This document shows, one piece after another, positions 1 to 9,038 of a DNA stretch of 64,000 nt. Source of the stretch: Deltaproteobacteria bacterium (GTDB taxonomy: Bacteria; Myxococcota_A; Polyangia; Polyangiales; Ga0077539). Position numbers and translations under genes: made by a program. The stretch covers positions 186,001 to 250,000 of the forward strand of contig JAUXYJ010000023.1 of the NCBI GenBank assembly GCA_030694465.1. Reading direction: 5' to 3'. The first letter of the stretch is position 1; each line of letters opens with the position of its first letter. The notes below the pieces were generated by a model. That model ran no database searches, was not told the DNA's origin, and was given only the letters and a program-made list of their open reading frames with translations.

Positions 1-437
1 TTCTCGGGCTTGAGGTCCCTGTGAACAATCCCTTGGGAATGCGCGGCACGAAGTGCTCCGCCCATTTGGCGCGAAATCTCAAGCGCGATCCACGGCGGGA
101 GCGGCCTCGTGTGGTTGTACACCGAGCGCAACGTCTCGCCCTCGACGCGCTCCATCACCATGGCCACGTCGCCCGACGGAAGACGGCCAAATTCCCACGC
201 GCGCACAATGTTTTCGTGCACGAGCGAGGTCATCACTTTGGCCTCGCGGTCAAACCGCGCCACAGTCTCGCGGTCGCTCGTAAACTCGGACTTCAAGAGC
301 TTCACCGCGACCTGCTCGCCGCCGCCCACAGGCTCCGCGAGATAGACCGCGCCAATGCCACCCTGCCCCAGCACCTTGAGCAGCCGATAGCGCCCCGCGA
401 TCACCTCGCCCACTTTGCTCTCGGGACTCTCGCTCAT
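1..437 (-). CDS. Ser/Thr protein kinase, N-terminal part, cut by the window edge
   Basis: Read on the minus strand from the ATG at 435-437, the protein begins MSESPESKVGEVIAGRYRLL and continues without a stop to the window edge (145 codons). A glycine-rich loop LGQGGIGAVY (residues 24-32) precedes VAVKLLK with the ATP-binding Lys46. The catalytic-loop sequence GIVHRDLKPE lies at the very edge. These are the hallmarks of a eukaryotic-type (PKN/Hanks) kinase. The usual Met after GxGG is Ile here. The activation loop, the C-lobe and any membrane anchor lie outside the window. A second kinase on the same strand ends 112 bp upstream, so the two may be co-transcribed. The kinase call is firm; the substrate is unknown. 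Confidence 0.9.
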   Translation of the reverse strand, partial: MSESPESKVGEVIAGRYRLLKVLGQGGIGAVYLAEPVGGGEQVAVKLLKSEFTSDRETVARFDREAKVMTSLVHENIVRAWEFGRLPSGDVAMVMERVEGETLRSVYNHTRPLPPWIALEISRQMGGALRAAHSQGIVHRDLKPE

Positions 438-549
438 GCGCTACCTCGGACCGATCATGGCTGCCATTTGTCGCTCTCGCGTGCCCATTCAGGCGTCGCA
501 CGCTCACCCGCACAAGCCTACAAAACCACGCGCTTCCATCGTGACACAA

Positions 550-1890
550 TCACCGATGGCGATGATGTTTTGCTCGCCGAGGGCGATCACGCGAGCGGTC
601 TTCGTCGCTGTCGTCGTCTTGCACGCGCTGCTCATGGTCGCTCTCTCGCGCGTGGTGATCGTCCTCACGGGGCGCCTCGCCAGGTGAAGCCAACAGCGAG
701 CGCACCGTCGCGATCGAGGCCTCAGGGACGAGCGTTTTGCGTGTACTTATCCAATGAAATCCGAGCCCGAGAGCCAAGAGCACCCCCGCCGCGAGGGCTA
801 CCCAACGGCCGCGGCGGGGCGACGAGACCACAGGGGTCACCGTCGTCGTGTGCGCGCTCACCGCGGTCGCGACGGCCGGGGCAAAAGGGTTGATCGCAGG
901 GACTGACGCGAGCACCTGCGCAGGCGTAGACAGCGCGGGCGAAGACACCAGGGGCATCGATGGCCGCACACACACCGCCTGCAACGCATCGACCGCATCG
1001 GTGACCGTCTCAAAGCGCTCGGCAGGGAGCTTGGCCATGATGCGCTCAAGCACCGCGTCGACGCCCTGTGGCAGCGAGGGGTTGAGCGCCTGCGCGGACG
1101 GGAGGGGCTCGCCCACGTGCTTAAACACCAAAGACAGCGGGTCGTCGGCCTCGAAGGGCGGCTTGCCGGTCAAGAGCTCAAACGCGATCACGCCCAGCGA
1201 ATACTGGTCTGCGCGTGTGTCGACCGGCTGACCTACGACCTGCTCAGGGGCCATGTAGGCCGGTGTCCCGAGGAGCGTGCCTGCCTTGGTGAGCGCCGTG
1301 GCGCCGTGGCCACCAAAGCTCTGCGAGCGCGCGTGCGCGATGCCAAAATCAATGATCTTAATCGCGCCGGACTCGGTCACGATCACGTTGTCGGGCTTGA
1401 GATCGCGGTGGACAATCCCACGGTGATGCGCGCTCGCGAGGCCCGACGCGATGGCGGAGAGCCAGGGCAGCGCGCGAGTCCAATCGATGACGCCCTCTCG
1501 CGCGATCACCGCCGAGAGCGGCTCTCCTTCGATGAGCTCAAGGACGAGATAGCGACTGCCATCGTCCAAGATCCCGACGTCCATACAGCGCGCGATGTTG
1601 GGGTGCTCAAGGTGCGCAGCGGTCATCGCCTCGCGCTGAAATCGTGCGGCGCTCTCGGGGTCTGTCCCGTCGCCACGCAACACCTTGAGCGCGACGAGCT
1701 TGGCGAGGCCAAGATGCTCGGCGCGATAGACCTCGCCCATGCCTCCCGCACCCAGGCGAGAGACCACACGGTAACGGCCAGCGACGACGCGGCCCACCAG
1801 ACCATCGGGCACCATCGTGTCACTGAGCGAGATCTTGGCATCGACGAGAGTACGTGCGGTGCCAACGTCACGGAGCGTGGGATCACTCAT
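550..1890 (-). CDS. Membrane-anchored Ser/Thr protein kinase
   Basis: This 446-residue protein has a complete Hanks-type kinase domain at residues 40-310. It shows the loop LGAGGMGEVY (46-55), ATP-anchoring Lys69, HRDLKPDN (161-168), the DFG motif (181-183) and an APE-type segment (MAPEQ). One predicted transmembrane helix at about 365-381 follows a Pro/Ala/Val/Thr linker. The tail after it is only about 60 residues long and is rich in Asp, Glu, His and Arg, with no recognisable sensor domain. The topology is therefore a cytoplasmic kinase with a short charged external tail. Paired kinases of this kind are common in myxobacteria. The signal sensed is not visible. Confidence 0.93.
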   Translation of the reverse strand: MSDPTLRDVGTARTLVDAKISLSDTMVPDGLVGRVVAGRYRVVSRLGAGGMGEVYRAEHLGLAKLVALKVLRGDGTDPESAARFQREAMTAAHLEHPNIARCMDVGILDDGSRYLVLELIEGEPLSAVIAREGVIDWTRALPWLSAIASGLASAHHRGIVHRDLKPDNVIVTESGAIKIIDFGIAHARSQSFGGHGATALTKAGTLLGTPAYMAPEQVVGQPVDTRADQYSLGVIAFELLTGKPPFEADDPLSLVFKHVGEPLPSAQALNPSLPQGVDAVLERIMAKLPAERFETVTDAVDALQAVCVRPSMPLVSSPALSTPAQVLASVPAINPFAPAVATAVSAHTTTVTPVVSSPRRGRWVALAAGVLLALGLGFHWISTRKTLVPEASIATVRSLLASPGEAPREDDHHARESDHEQRVQDDDSDEDRSRDRPRRAKHHRHR

Positions 1891-1995
1891 CGGATCGTAA
1901 CTCTAGCAAAAAACCTCGCGAACAACATGTCAACTCGTCAGTGTAGCGCAGTTCTGTCCGGCGCTCTCGTCCTCTCGAAGGTATACCTCGTCCCC

Positions 1996-2649
1996 ATGGA
2001 ACCTTCATTCTGGCAGCAACGCTGGGCTCAGCACGAGATTGGCTTTCACGAGGGCGCACCCAACGAGCATCTTCAGCGCTTTGGCCACCTCTTGGGCACC
2101 CAAGGCCGCGTGTTTGTGCCCCTGTGCGGCAAGAGCCACGACCTGGACTTTCTGAGCGACAGTGGCTTCGAAGTGACCGGCTGCGAGCTGGTCTCGTCCG
2201 CCGTCGAGGCCTACTTCGCGGAGCGCGATCAGGCCACCGCCACGCATCCCGTCGGCAGCCTTACAGTGTATACTTCTCCTGCGAGGCCCAGCGTGCGTAT
2301 CGCCTGTGGCGACGTCTTCGCGTGGCAAGACGACCTCGGACCCTACGACGCTGTCTTTGACCGCGCGGCCCTCGTCGCACTCACCGCGCCGCAGCGAGAA
2401 GCCTACGCCAAGACCATCCTCGCGATGCTCAAACCACGAGCAAAAATCCTGCTTGTGAGCGTCGACCACGACCTCGGAAGCGGCCCGCCGCACGAGGTCT
2501 CTCGCGCCGAGATCGAGCTGCTCTACGGCGAGGCGTGCACCGTCGAGCTGCTGACCTCTCACGACGCGCTGCCCAACAACCAACGCTTCGCCGACCGAGG
2601 CGCGACACGCTGGATCGAGCACGTCTACCTGCTCACCGCCCGAGCCTAG
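1996..2649 (+). CDS. Thiopurine S-methyltransferase family protein
   Basis: The 217-residue product starts MEPSFWQQRW and keeps the family N-terminus (FW..RW...IGFHEG..N..L), followed by the SAM-binding segment GRVFVPLCGKSHDLDFL at about 35-51. A central Asp and the FDRAAL segment are also typical. TPMT-type enzymes transfer methyl groups from S-adenosylmethionine to sulfur. Bacterial members also methylate selenium or tellurium compounds, so this may be a metalloid-detoxification enzyme; that is inference. The ATG at 1996 gives the conserved N-terminus, and longer in-frame extensions upstream lack family similarity. It converges on the next gene, and the two stop codons overlap in one CTAG. 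Confidence 0.88.
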   Translation: MEPSFWQQRWAQHEIGFHEGAPNEHLQRFGHLLGTQGRVFVPLCGKSHDLDFLSDSGFEVTGCELVSSAVEAYFAERDQATATHPVGSLTVYTSPARPSVRIACGDVFAWQDDLGPYDAVFDRAALVALTAPQREAYAKTILAMLKPRAKILLVSVDHDLGSGPPHEVSRAEIELLYGEACTVELLTSHDALPNNQRFADRGATRWIEHVYLLTARA

Positions 2650-5600
2650 AGCGTGGGCGGGTCGGCCTCGAGCACCGTGGCACCGTGCCCCTCGGAGTGA
2701 ACCAAGATCGCGAAGCGCTGCACCCGCGAGAGCGCATCGTTGGACACCGTCGCGAAGTCAAAGCGCCCGCACCAGTCGGTGTAGCCGTCTTTGAAGAAGC
2801 TCACCGAGCCGTCACGATTGCGTGCAAAAACCTTGATGTACGCGGTCGGCAACGCATCCCCCGTGCCCTTGATCGAGACGCGCAGCTGCCCCAGCGCGAG
2901 CGCCAATGTGACGGACATCTCGTGGGCGTAGTGCACAAGCGAGGCCCGCACGGTGGACGCGACCGCCGAGATCACCGCGTCTGTGCTCTTTGCAAACGCA
3001 GGCATGGGCATGACGGTCCGCCCAGAGGGATCAAGCGCGAGCGTGAGCGTGTGTGTCGGCTCGATCCACGAGAAGCGATCGACCTCGCGCTCTGCAAAGG
3101 GGCTGCGCGAGAAGAGCAGCTCGACGTCCATGGCATAGAAGTTCACCGCGCAGTGGGTGATATTTTTGTGCAAAAACACTAGCGATTGCGCTTCGACCGC
3201 GAGGCTCAGCGAGGGCTCCCTGCTGGCCGCCTCGGACATCAAGCGCGCGCGATCGTCGGGCTGCGCCTGCGTCTGGATTGGACCTCGCTGCGCTTCGTCC
3301 AGGGTCGCGAGCAGTGACTCAAACCGCCGGCGCCAGCGATCGATGGGATGCAACGCGTGCGGGGCCGCGTGTGCGCGAGCGCGGTCAAACGCACCCTCAC
3401 AGAGCGCGGCGTACGCGCGCAAATAGCCCAGCTGCGTGCCACACGTGACCTCTTCGTCCCGCACGCGCGTAAGGACCGCGAGGGCCTCGTCGACGCGATC
3501 GAGCGCGAAGAGATAGTGCACCGCGGCCAAGAGCGCGTCGCTCGAAGGGACCGGAACATGCGCGAGCCAACGCAGAAATGACTGATATTGCGCAGACAAT
3601 CCGTCGTTGAGTACCCGCAGTCGTGCGCCCAATCGGTGTGCCCTGCTGTGCACAAGAGGCGCATACTCGAGGTGCTCGAGCGCGCCGTGCGCAAACGCGT
3701 CGTAGTCGACGAGGCCGCCGTGGAGCCAAGGGCCAAGCTGGCCAACGAAGTGCGCCTGGTGCGCGAGCCACACGGACGCGCGTGGACGATCCGCGTGCAA
3801 AATCGCATAGGCCCAGAGCGTGTTGTCATAGACCAAGCGTGACTCCAGCGCGCCCAACACGCGCTCGTAAGCGTCCCGATCGCGCATGCGATACGCGAGG
3901 TCTCCCAGCGCAACGGTCGCCATGTTAACCGTGCTGAGATAACGCACGAGATCATCGAGGCTCGCGTCGCGCGAGACGCTCTTCCACGACGCGAGATCGA
4001 CCACGTCGGCGGGCTCTCGGACCGTGAGCGTCTGCGAAGGCGCAGACCCAAGAAGCACACTTTCGCGTGCGATTTGGGCGCCCAAATGTGTCCACTCGCC
4101 AGGCTCCGGAAAGTAAAACGCGAGCTCGAGCATCGTCGACTCGTACGCCCCAAGCGTGAGCGCTTCGGTCCGCGTCGCGCGGCCTCCGTCAATCGGCATC
4201 GCTCCCTGAGGACACTGCATCAGGACGCTCACGTGCTGTGTCACCGCGCTCGGGTTGCTCATCGCGACAAGCCAAAGATACGCGACCCCTGGCACAAGCG
4301 GCCCCTGCACGATCTTATCGCGCTGTCCCTCGTCGTCGTACGTGTACCGGTCGTCCGCGCGGACATAGCTCTGCCCCACCAAGACCTCTGGGTTTGAGCT
4401 CGGCACCGTGACCATCTCGACCGTCGCCGCGATCGCTGGGCTCGCGAGCACCAGGCTCACGTTGGCACCCGCGCTGGTCACCCCATGTTGGCCTGCAACG
4501 AAGGGCAAATCCGTGAGCGCCAACGCACACAGCGCCTCGCGCACCGAGCGCGCACACTCGCCCAACGCCGTGGACAAAAACGCGCCCTCGCGATGCGCTG
4601 CGACGTCTCGCCAGAACCGACTGGGTGCTACGGGGGAGTGCCCACCGAGCGCGCAGCGCCACCATCGGGCCTCGGCCCACTCTTGCGTCTTTTCTACGGG
4701 CAAAAACGCCTGCGGAGCGCCGGGACCCCCGCCACGACGACCGCTTGCTCCACCCGGAGCCCCTCCGAAGCCATCGATCCCGGTTGCGTGGTCTCTCACT
4801 GCAGCGGCCTCGGCAGGTGCCTCTGCGACCTCGTGGAGCCTCGTCCGGGACGCGCGCGACTGTGGCGCCGGCGAATCTCCACGCTCAAACTCCATCGCGT
4901 CCATGGTCGCGATCATGGCCGAGACACCACCGCCGCCACCGAGAGCGCCGCTACCGAGCACGGCATCAAGCAATTTTCTCTCTGCCCATCGGTCACGATG
5001 TGTCTGTGCGAGCACCCCTTCCATCCACGACACGATCGCCTCGCGCGCAGCCGGGACAGCTTGCGCGAGGAGCGCTCGCTCAAGCGCGTCGAGTCGGCCA
5101 AACGCCCACGGCGAGAGATACCCCGTGAGGTCTTCGCCCAAAAGGTAGCGATCGATAAACGCTTGATGGCGCTTGTCGCGGAGCGATGGAGCCACTACGA
5201 GATCAAAGAAATCTCTGTCTTTTCGCTGCAAAAACAAGTTGAGCTCGTGGCAAGCGCTCTCCCCGTAGTGCGCGCACTTCTGCGTCTGGCTGAGCGTGTT
5301 CCAGCGCGCGACAAACGCGAGCTCGCTGGGCGCGCAGCCAGCGTCGAGCGCAGCCATGAGCGACCAAGCCTGCGGCACCGAATCGATGAGCTCGATGCGA
5401 CCAGTGCGTCGGTTCTCGAGCACGAGCGTGGCGTGAGTCGCGGCGCACTGCAACCGACGAATCTCTGCGTGATTGCAGGTCGGATCGAGAGACCGCGCGA
5501 GCCTTAGGTCACGATGAGAGCGCTCGGATGAAGCAAGCGAGACCTCCAGCTGGTCGCTCGCACCGGGGTCGCTCAAGAGCACAAGGACGTGCTGCGCATG

Positions 5601-8600
5601 CCCCAATCCGTCCAGCGCGATGAGCACCTCGCCGTTGGCGTCGGGGCGAAGATTTTCGAGCACTCGTGCGGCCGAGTCCAAGAACTCGACTGGAGAAATA
5701 CTGCTCGATGCAGACGCAGGCTCTGCCCGCGAGCCCGCGTAGCTCTTGGGACTCGGGGCCGAAGGCGATGGCGACGGGGCGCCAAACGACTGCCCCAACA
5801 TCGCGGTCTGGACCGCCGAGTGGGTCGCGCGACGAGCCCATGGATGCATCAAGAGCGAAGGGCGCTCAAGCAACGACCCCGGTCGCTTGCGCGCCCCGCG
5901 ACGCTCGATGACATAACGAATTTCGTCTCCCAAATTGCGCCCTGAGACATACTCTGTGCGACGCCGTCGCAAGACATCTGCGAGCAGTTTTGCAGGCTTG
6001 TTTACAGATCGAGCCAACAGCCGCTCGGGCACAAACCGCGTCGCGATCACGTGCACACGCGAGCGCTCGGTCGCGCCCTCTACGCGCACACGCAACGTGT
6101 GGGTCTCGCTCACTACGCCACGCAAAAACGGAGGCACCGCAGGCAACGTCGCCAGACCGACCGAGCCCACGCTCAGGGCGCCTTCGTCGCGGTAGTCTTT
6201 GGGCACCACCCGCACGCGGACCTCCGAGGCGTCCCCTCCACCCGTCAACCGATAAAATCCTGGTCGAAGCCCACGCAAGCGCAGCGCATCGGCGATCACC
6301 TCGACCGAGCCCGTGTGGTCTTCGAGGACCACGTTGTCCCTCATCGCCACCAGGGTGAGCCGCGCCTGAAGCTCGTCGTAGGCGACCCGATCGGGCAACG
6401 GTAGCAGCACGTCTTGGCCCTCGCGCACCTGCACATTCGAGGGCCAGCGCTCGATGGGCGCAAACGCAAACGACCGCACATAACCGTCCGCGAGCGTCAC
6501 CTTGAGTGACTCAACGCCCTCAAGCGCGCCCAAGGTGACCAGCCCGTCTGGGTCACTCTGCAGCGTCGCCGTGCGGACAAAGCTCACCCCGCGAAATCCA
6601 AGCTCAAGCTCGACGATGCGCCCGGCCAGGGCCTCTCCTGCGGCGCCAAGCACGCACAGGGCATAGCCATCCCAGGTCGACTGCAGGTGAACCCCCTGGC
6701 TGTGTCGATTGGGTGCCATGTCCGCGAGCGAGACCGAGACATTCGATCGCACGGCACATTTGCCCGCTCGATGAACCAGCGAGACCTCACCCTCGAGCTC
6801 AATCTCAAGCCCGCTTAGCTCTTCGATCGCGTCAAACCGAAGGACCGCATCGCGCGTGTCTTCGAGCCGGATCGCCTCACGCTTGACCACACTCACGCCG
6901 TCCCGCTTGGTCGCGCGGATCGTGCAAAAAGCCTCGCCGAGTTCGCGCAACGAGACAGGGCCATGCGGGCCACAGAGCGCCACGTTGAGCACGACCGCGG
7001 CCTCGAGCCCAGCCACGAGCGACTCTCGCAGCACCTCTGCTCCGAGGCAGAGTGTGTAGCGCTCGCTCTTGAGCCAGAGCTCCGTCGATTGCACCAACGT
7101 CCCGGCCATCACGAGCGCGGTCACCCGCGTGTCGTCTCCGGCCGAGAGCGGCACCTCGATGAGGCCCAGCGCGTCCGCCGGGTGCGCGCGCCCGCGGATC
7201 CACGCGACGCCACCGAGCAATCGCGCGCCCGTGTCGTCCAAGAGCGAGAGCACACTTCGCTCACCGTCCAGATGCTGCACGACCGTGAGCGCGCCCTTGC
7301 GCACGACCGCACGCGAGGCCAACCCAGCGCCCATCAGGTCGATCACGTAGGTGCCCGGCGCTGCACACTCTGGGAGCTCGAGCGTGAGCGTATGCTCGCG
7401 CAATGGATCGTGCGAAAACGCAAGGATTCTCTCATGTCGCGCGACCATCCCGTCGAGGTCGATCGACGCGTCCACGACCACCCCACGCGCAAGAAAGTGC
7501 GCTACTTCGTCGACGGCAAACACCTTCACGACCAACGACGCAATATTCTTGAGCCGCACCGACAGTGACACCGGATCGTTGGCGCCCACGCGGGCGGGGT
7601 TGCGCTCGCTCCACGCGATCCGGACCTCGTCACGCAGCGCCATCAGCCGCCCAGGCCCCAACGTCGCGACCCAGACAGGGTCCACGTCGCCCGCGCACAC
7701 CTGATGCGAGGCCCGAAAAACAGCCAGCCAGTCCGCGTGCAAGAGCCCCTCGAAGTCGTCACGCGGGTCGCTCGTAAGCAAGATCGAGAGGCACGCGCGC
7801 ACCAAGCGATCCGCGTCGATCGCTTCGACAAAGATCGCGGGGGCACCCTCGACCACAAACTGCGTCGAGGGTGTCTCGCGGTAGCGCATCGCGTTGACAA
7901 ACGAGGCCTGCCTTGGCAACGCAAGCCAGCGCAAGAGCGTCCTGCGATCACAGCGCCCCGCCCGCAAATCGCGCGACAAATACTGCGCCAAGACCTGCGC
8001 GCGCAGAGAGTTAAACGCGGGCGAGAGCGTGTCCACGAACGCATGGACGCGATCGAGCCACGCGCCCAAAACACGATCGTCCGAGGGATCTTCATCGACA
8101 CTCGGGCCCAGCCGATCAAGCACCGCTTGCACCCAGCTCTGCGCAGCCCTGAGCTCTGGGCGCGCCTGCGCGAGCGCGTAGAGCTGCGCCAGGGAGAGCG
8201 CACGATGGATCGTGTAATCCCCGAACGCGGGGACCGGCGCGAGGGCAAAATCCGACGCGAGCGCCCACACCAGCGCAGGATCACCGCTCACACGCAGTCG
8301 CTTGAGCAGCGCCCTGCGTGAGGTTGCCGACAGCTTCGCCGCACGCGCCATCAAGATCGGGAGCATCCAGTCCGAGAACGCTCTCAGCTCTGGGTCACGC
8401 GTGAGTCCCTCTTCGAGAAGCGAATCGAGCTGGCAAATCGCTGGGCTCAGCGCGGTCGCGAGGGCGGCCGTTCCGGCCTTGGCGGGAGTGACATGGTCGA
8501 GCCGCGCGCCTGCCTCTCGTGCGAGCGCCTCGCGATGGCTCTGCAGATCGAGACCCGCGCGAAGCGCCAATTGTCGCCGCGCGAGGGTCAGTCTCTGGGT

Positions 8601-8786
8601 CTCGGCCCGAGGGCCGTGACGCTGCTCCCACGTGGCCAAGGTCGCGTCGACGGCGTCGAGCGCGAGCGCGTTCTGCCAGACAATACACTGCCAATAATCT
8701 CGATCGGGCGATCCTGGCAGCAGCGCGTTGATGGCCTGTGATCGATCCGGGGAGAGCGCGAGGGCTTCGAGGGCTTCGAGATCCAT
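2646..8786 (-). CDS. Giant macroglobulin-like (MG2-type) protein, 2046 residues
   Basis: This is the largest gene here, with no signal peptide and no transmembrane helix. A helical N-terminal third (about 1-390) leads into a beta-rich region starting near residue 394, where an Ala/Asn-Pro-x-Arg segment and repeated beta-sandwich-like stretches resemble alpha-2-macroglobulin MG2 domains. Low-complexity Pro/Ser (about 997-1030) and Gly-rich (about 1280-1350) linkers divide the rest. The motif CHELNLFL..KDRDFF (about residue 1200) and a C-terminal KDGYTDWCGRFDFA segment look conserved and recall large uncharacterised planctomycete proteins, from memory only. No CxEQ thioester was found. The start is the ATG at 8784-8786, since the 18-residue upstream extension is basic and unlike a protein start. 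The function is unknown. Confidence 0.72.
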   Translation of the reverse strand: MDLEALEALALSPDRSQAINALLPGSPDRDYWQCIVWQNALALDAVDATLATWEQRHGPRAETQRLTLARRQLALRAGLDLQSHREALAREAGARLDHVTPAKAGTAALATALSPAICQLDSLLEEGLTRDPELRAFSDWMLPILMARAAKLSATSRRALLKRLRVSGDPALVWALASDFALAPVPAFGDYTIHRALSLAQLYALAQARPELRAAQSWVQAVLDRLGPSVDEDPSDDRVLGAWLDRVHAFVDTLSPAFNSLRAQVLAQYLSRDLRAGRCDRRTLLRWLALPRQASFVNAMRYRETPSTQFVVEGAPAIFVEAIDADRLVRACLSILLTSDPRDDFEGLLHADWLAVFRASHQVCAGDVDPVWVATLGPGRLMALRDEVRIAWSERNPARVGANDPVSLSVRLKNIASLVVKVFAVDEVAHFLARGVVVDASIDLDGMVARHERILAFSHDPLREHTLTLELPECAAPGTYVIDLMGAGLASRAVVRKGALTVVQHLDGERSVLSLLDDTGARLLGGVAWIRGRAHPADALGLIEVPLSAGDDTRVTALVMAGTLVQSTELWLKSERYTLCLGAEVLRESLVAGLEAAVVLNVALCGPHGPVSLRELGEAFCTIRATKRDGVSVVKREAIRLEDTRDAVLRFDAIEELSGLEIELEGEVSLVHRAGKCAVRSNVSVSLADMAPNRHSQGVHLQSTWDGYALCVLGAAGEALAGRIVELELGFRGVSFVRTATLQSDPDGLVTLGALEGVESLKVTLADGYVRSFAFAPIERWPSNVQVREGQDVLLPLPDRVAYDELQARLTLVAMRDNVVLEDHTGSVEVIADALRLRGLRPGFYRLTGGGDASEVRVRVVPKDYRDEGALSVGSVGLATLPAVPPFLRGVVSETHTLRVRVEGATERSRVHVIATRFVPERLLARSVNKPAKLLADVLRRRRTEYVSGRNLGDEIRYVIERRGARKRPGSLLERPSLLMHPWARRATHSAVQTAMLGQSFGAPSPSPSAPSPKSYAGSRAEPASASSSISPVEFLDSAARVLENLRPDANGEVLIALDGLGHAQHVLVLLSDPGASDQLEVSLASSERSHRDLRLARSLDPTCNHAEIRRLQCAATHATLVLENRRTGRIELIDSVPQAWSLMAALDAGCAPSELAFVARWNTLSQTQKCAHYGESACHELNLFLQRKDRDFFDLVVAPSLRDKRHQAFIDRYLLGEDLTGYLSPWAFGRLDALERALLAQAVPAAREAIVSWMEGVLAQTHRDRWAERKLLDAVLGSGALGGGGGVSAMIATMDAMEFERGDSPAPQSRASRTRLHEVAEAPAEAAAVRDHATGIDGFGGAPGGASGRRGGGPGAPQAFLPVEKTQEWAEARWWRCALGGHSPVAPSRFWRDVAAHREGAFLSTALGECARSVREALCALALTDLPFVAGQHGVTSAGANVSLVLASPAIAATVEMVTVPSSNPEVLVGQSYVRADDRYTYDDEGQRDKIVQGPLVPGVAYLWLVAMSNPSAVTQHVSVLMQCPQGAMPIDGGRATRTEALTLGAYESTMLELAFYFPEPGEWTHLGAQIARESVLLGSAPSQTLTVREPADVVDLASWKSVSRDASLDDLVRYLSTVNMATVALGDLAYRMRDRDAYERVLGALESRLVYDNTLWAYAILHADRPRASVWLAHQAHFVGQLGPWLHGGLVDYDAFAHGALEHLEYAPLVHSRAHRLGARLRVLNDGLSAQYQSFLRWLAHVPVPSSDALLAAVHYLFALDRVDEALAVLTRVRDEEVTCGTQLGYLRAYAALCEGAFDRARAHAAPHALHPIDRWRRRFESLLATLDEAQRGPIQTQAQPDDRARLMSEAASREPSLSLAVEAQSLVFLHKNITHCAVNFYAMDVELLFSRSPFAEREVDRFSWIEPTHTLTLALDPSGRTVMPMPAFAKSTDAVISAVASTVRASLVHYAHEMSVTLALALGQLRVSIKGTGDALPTAYIKVFARNRDGSVSFFKDGYTDWCGRFDFATVSNDALSRVQRFAILVHSEGHGATVLEADPPTL

Positions 8787-8944
8787 AGGACCCGAGACGC
8801 TACGAGACCCCGGCGGCCTCGTGAAGCGCTGACCCCTCACCGAGTACTTCGGAGTCTCTTTAGGCTCGCGCTTGCCTCTCCGGTGTCATCGCGAAGTGTT
8901 CGCTAGCGCACGATGTCGGTCGCAAGAGTGCTCGCTGACGTGGC

Positions 8945-8964
8945 ACCCGGCGACGTCGCTGGGA
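8945..8964. repeat. CGACGTCG palindrome, intergenic copy 1
   Basis: The sequence ACCCGGCGACGTCGCTGGGA is an imperfect copy (one mismatch in the right arm) of the dispersed palindrome. It sits 24 bp from the next copy, in the same orientation-independent form, downstream of the Cys-rich lipoprotein gene. Confidence 0.6.
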
Positions 8965-8968
8965 TTCT

Positions 8969-8988
8969 ATCCGGCGACGTCGCCGGGT
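8969..8988. repeat. CGACGTCG palindrome, intergenic copy 2
   Basis: The sequence ATCCGGCGACGTCGCCGGGT has a perfect 16-bp palindromic core, CCGGCGACGTCGCCGG. With copy 1 it forms a tandem pair that could act as a bidirectional hairpin or a protein-binding site. Confidence 0.65.
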
Positions 8989-9038
8989 TCGCCAAAAGAC
9001 ACCAAACGGCAGCCGACGACGAGCCCAAGACTCAGCGG

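Larger units (their letters stand above)
8787..9038. other. Intergenic region holding paired palindromes
   Basis: This 252-bp stretch lies between the start of the giant MG2-like gene and the stop of the Cys-rich lipoprotein gene. It contains two close copies of the ACCCGGCGACGTCGCCGGGT-type palindrome and no convincing gene. The promoter of the giant gene should lie here, but no clear -35/-10 pair can be named. Confidence 0.6.

Noticed and set aside
2646..8786. Assignment of the giant gene as a bacterial alpha-2-macroglobulin protease inhibitor
   Set aside because: There is no signal peptide, lipobox or CxEQ thioester, so only an MG2-like resemblance is claimed.
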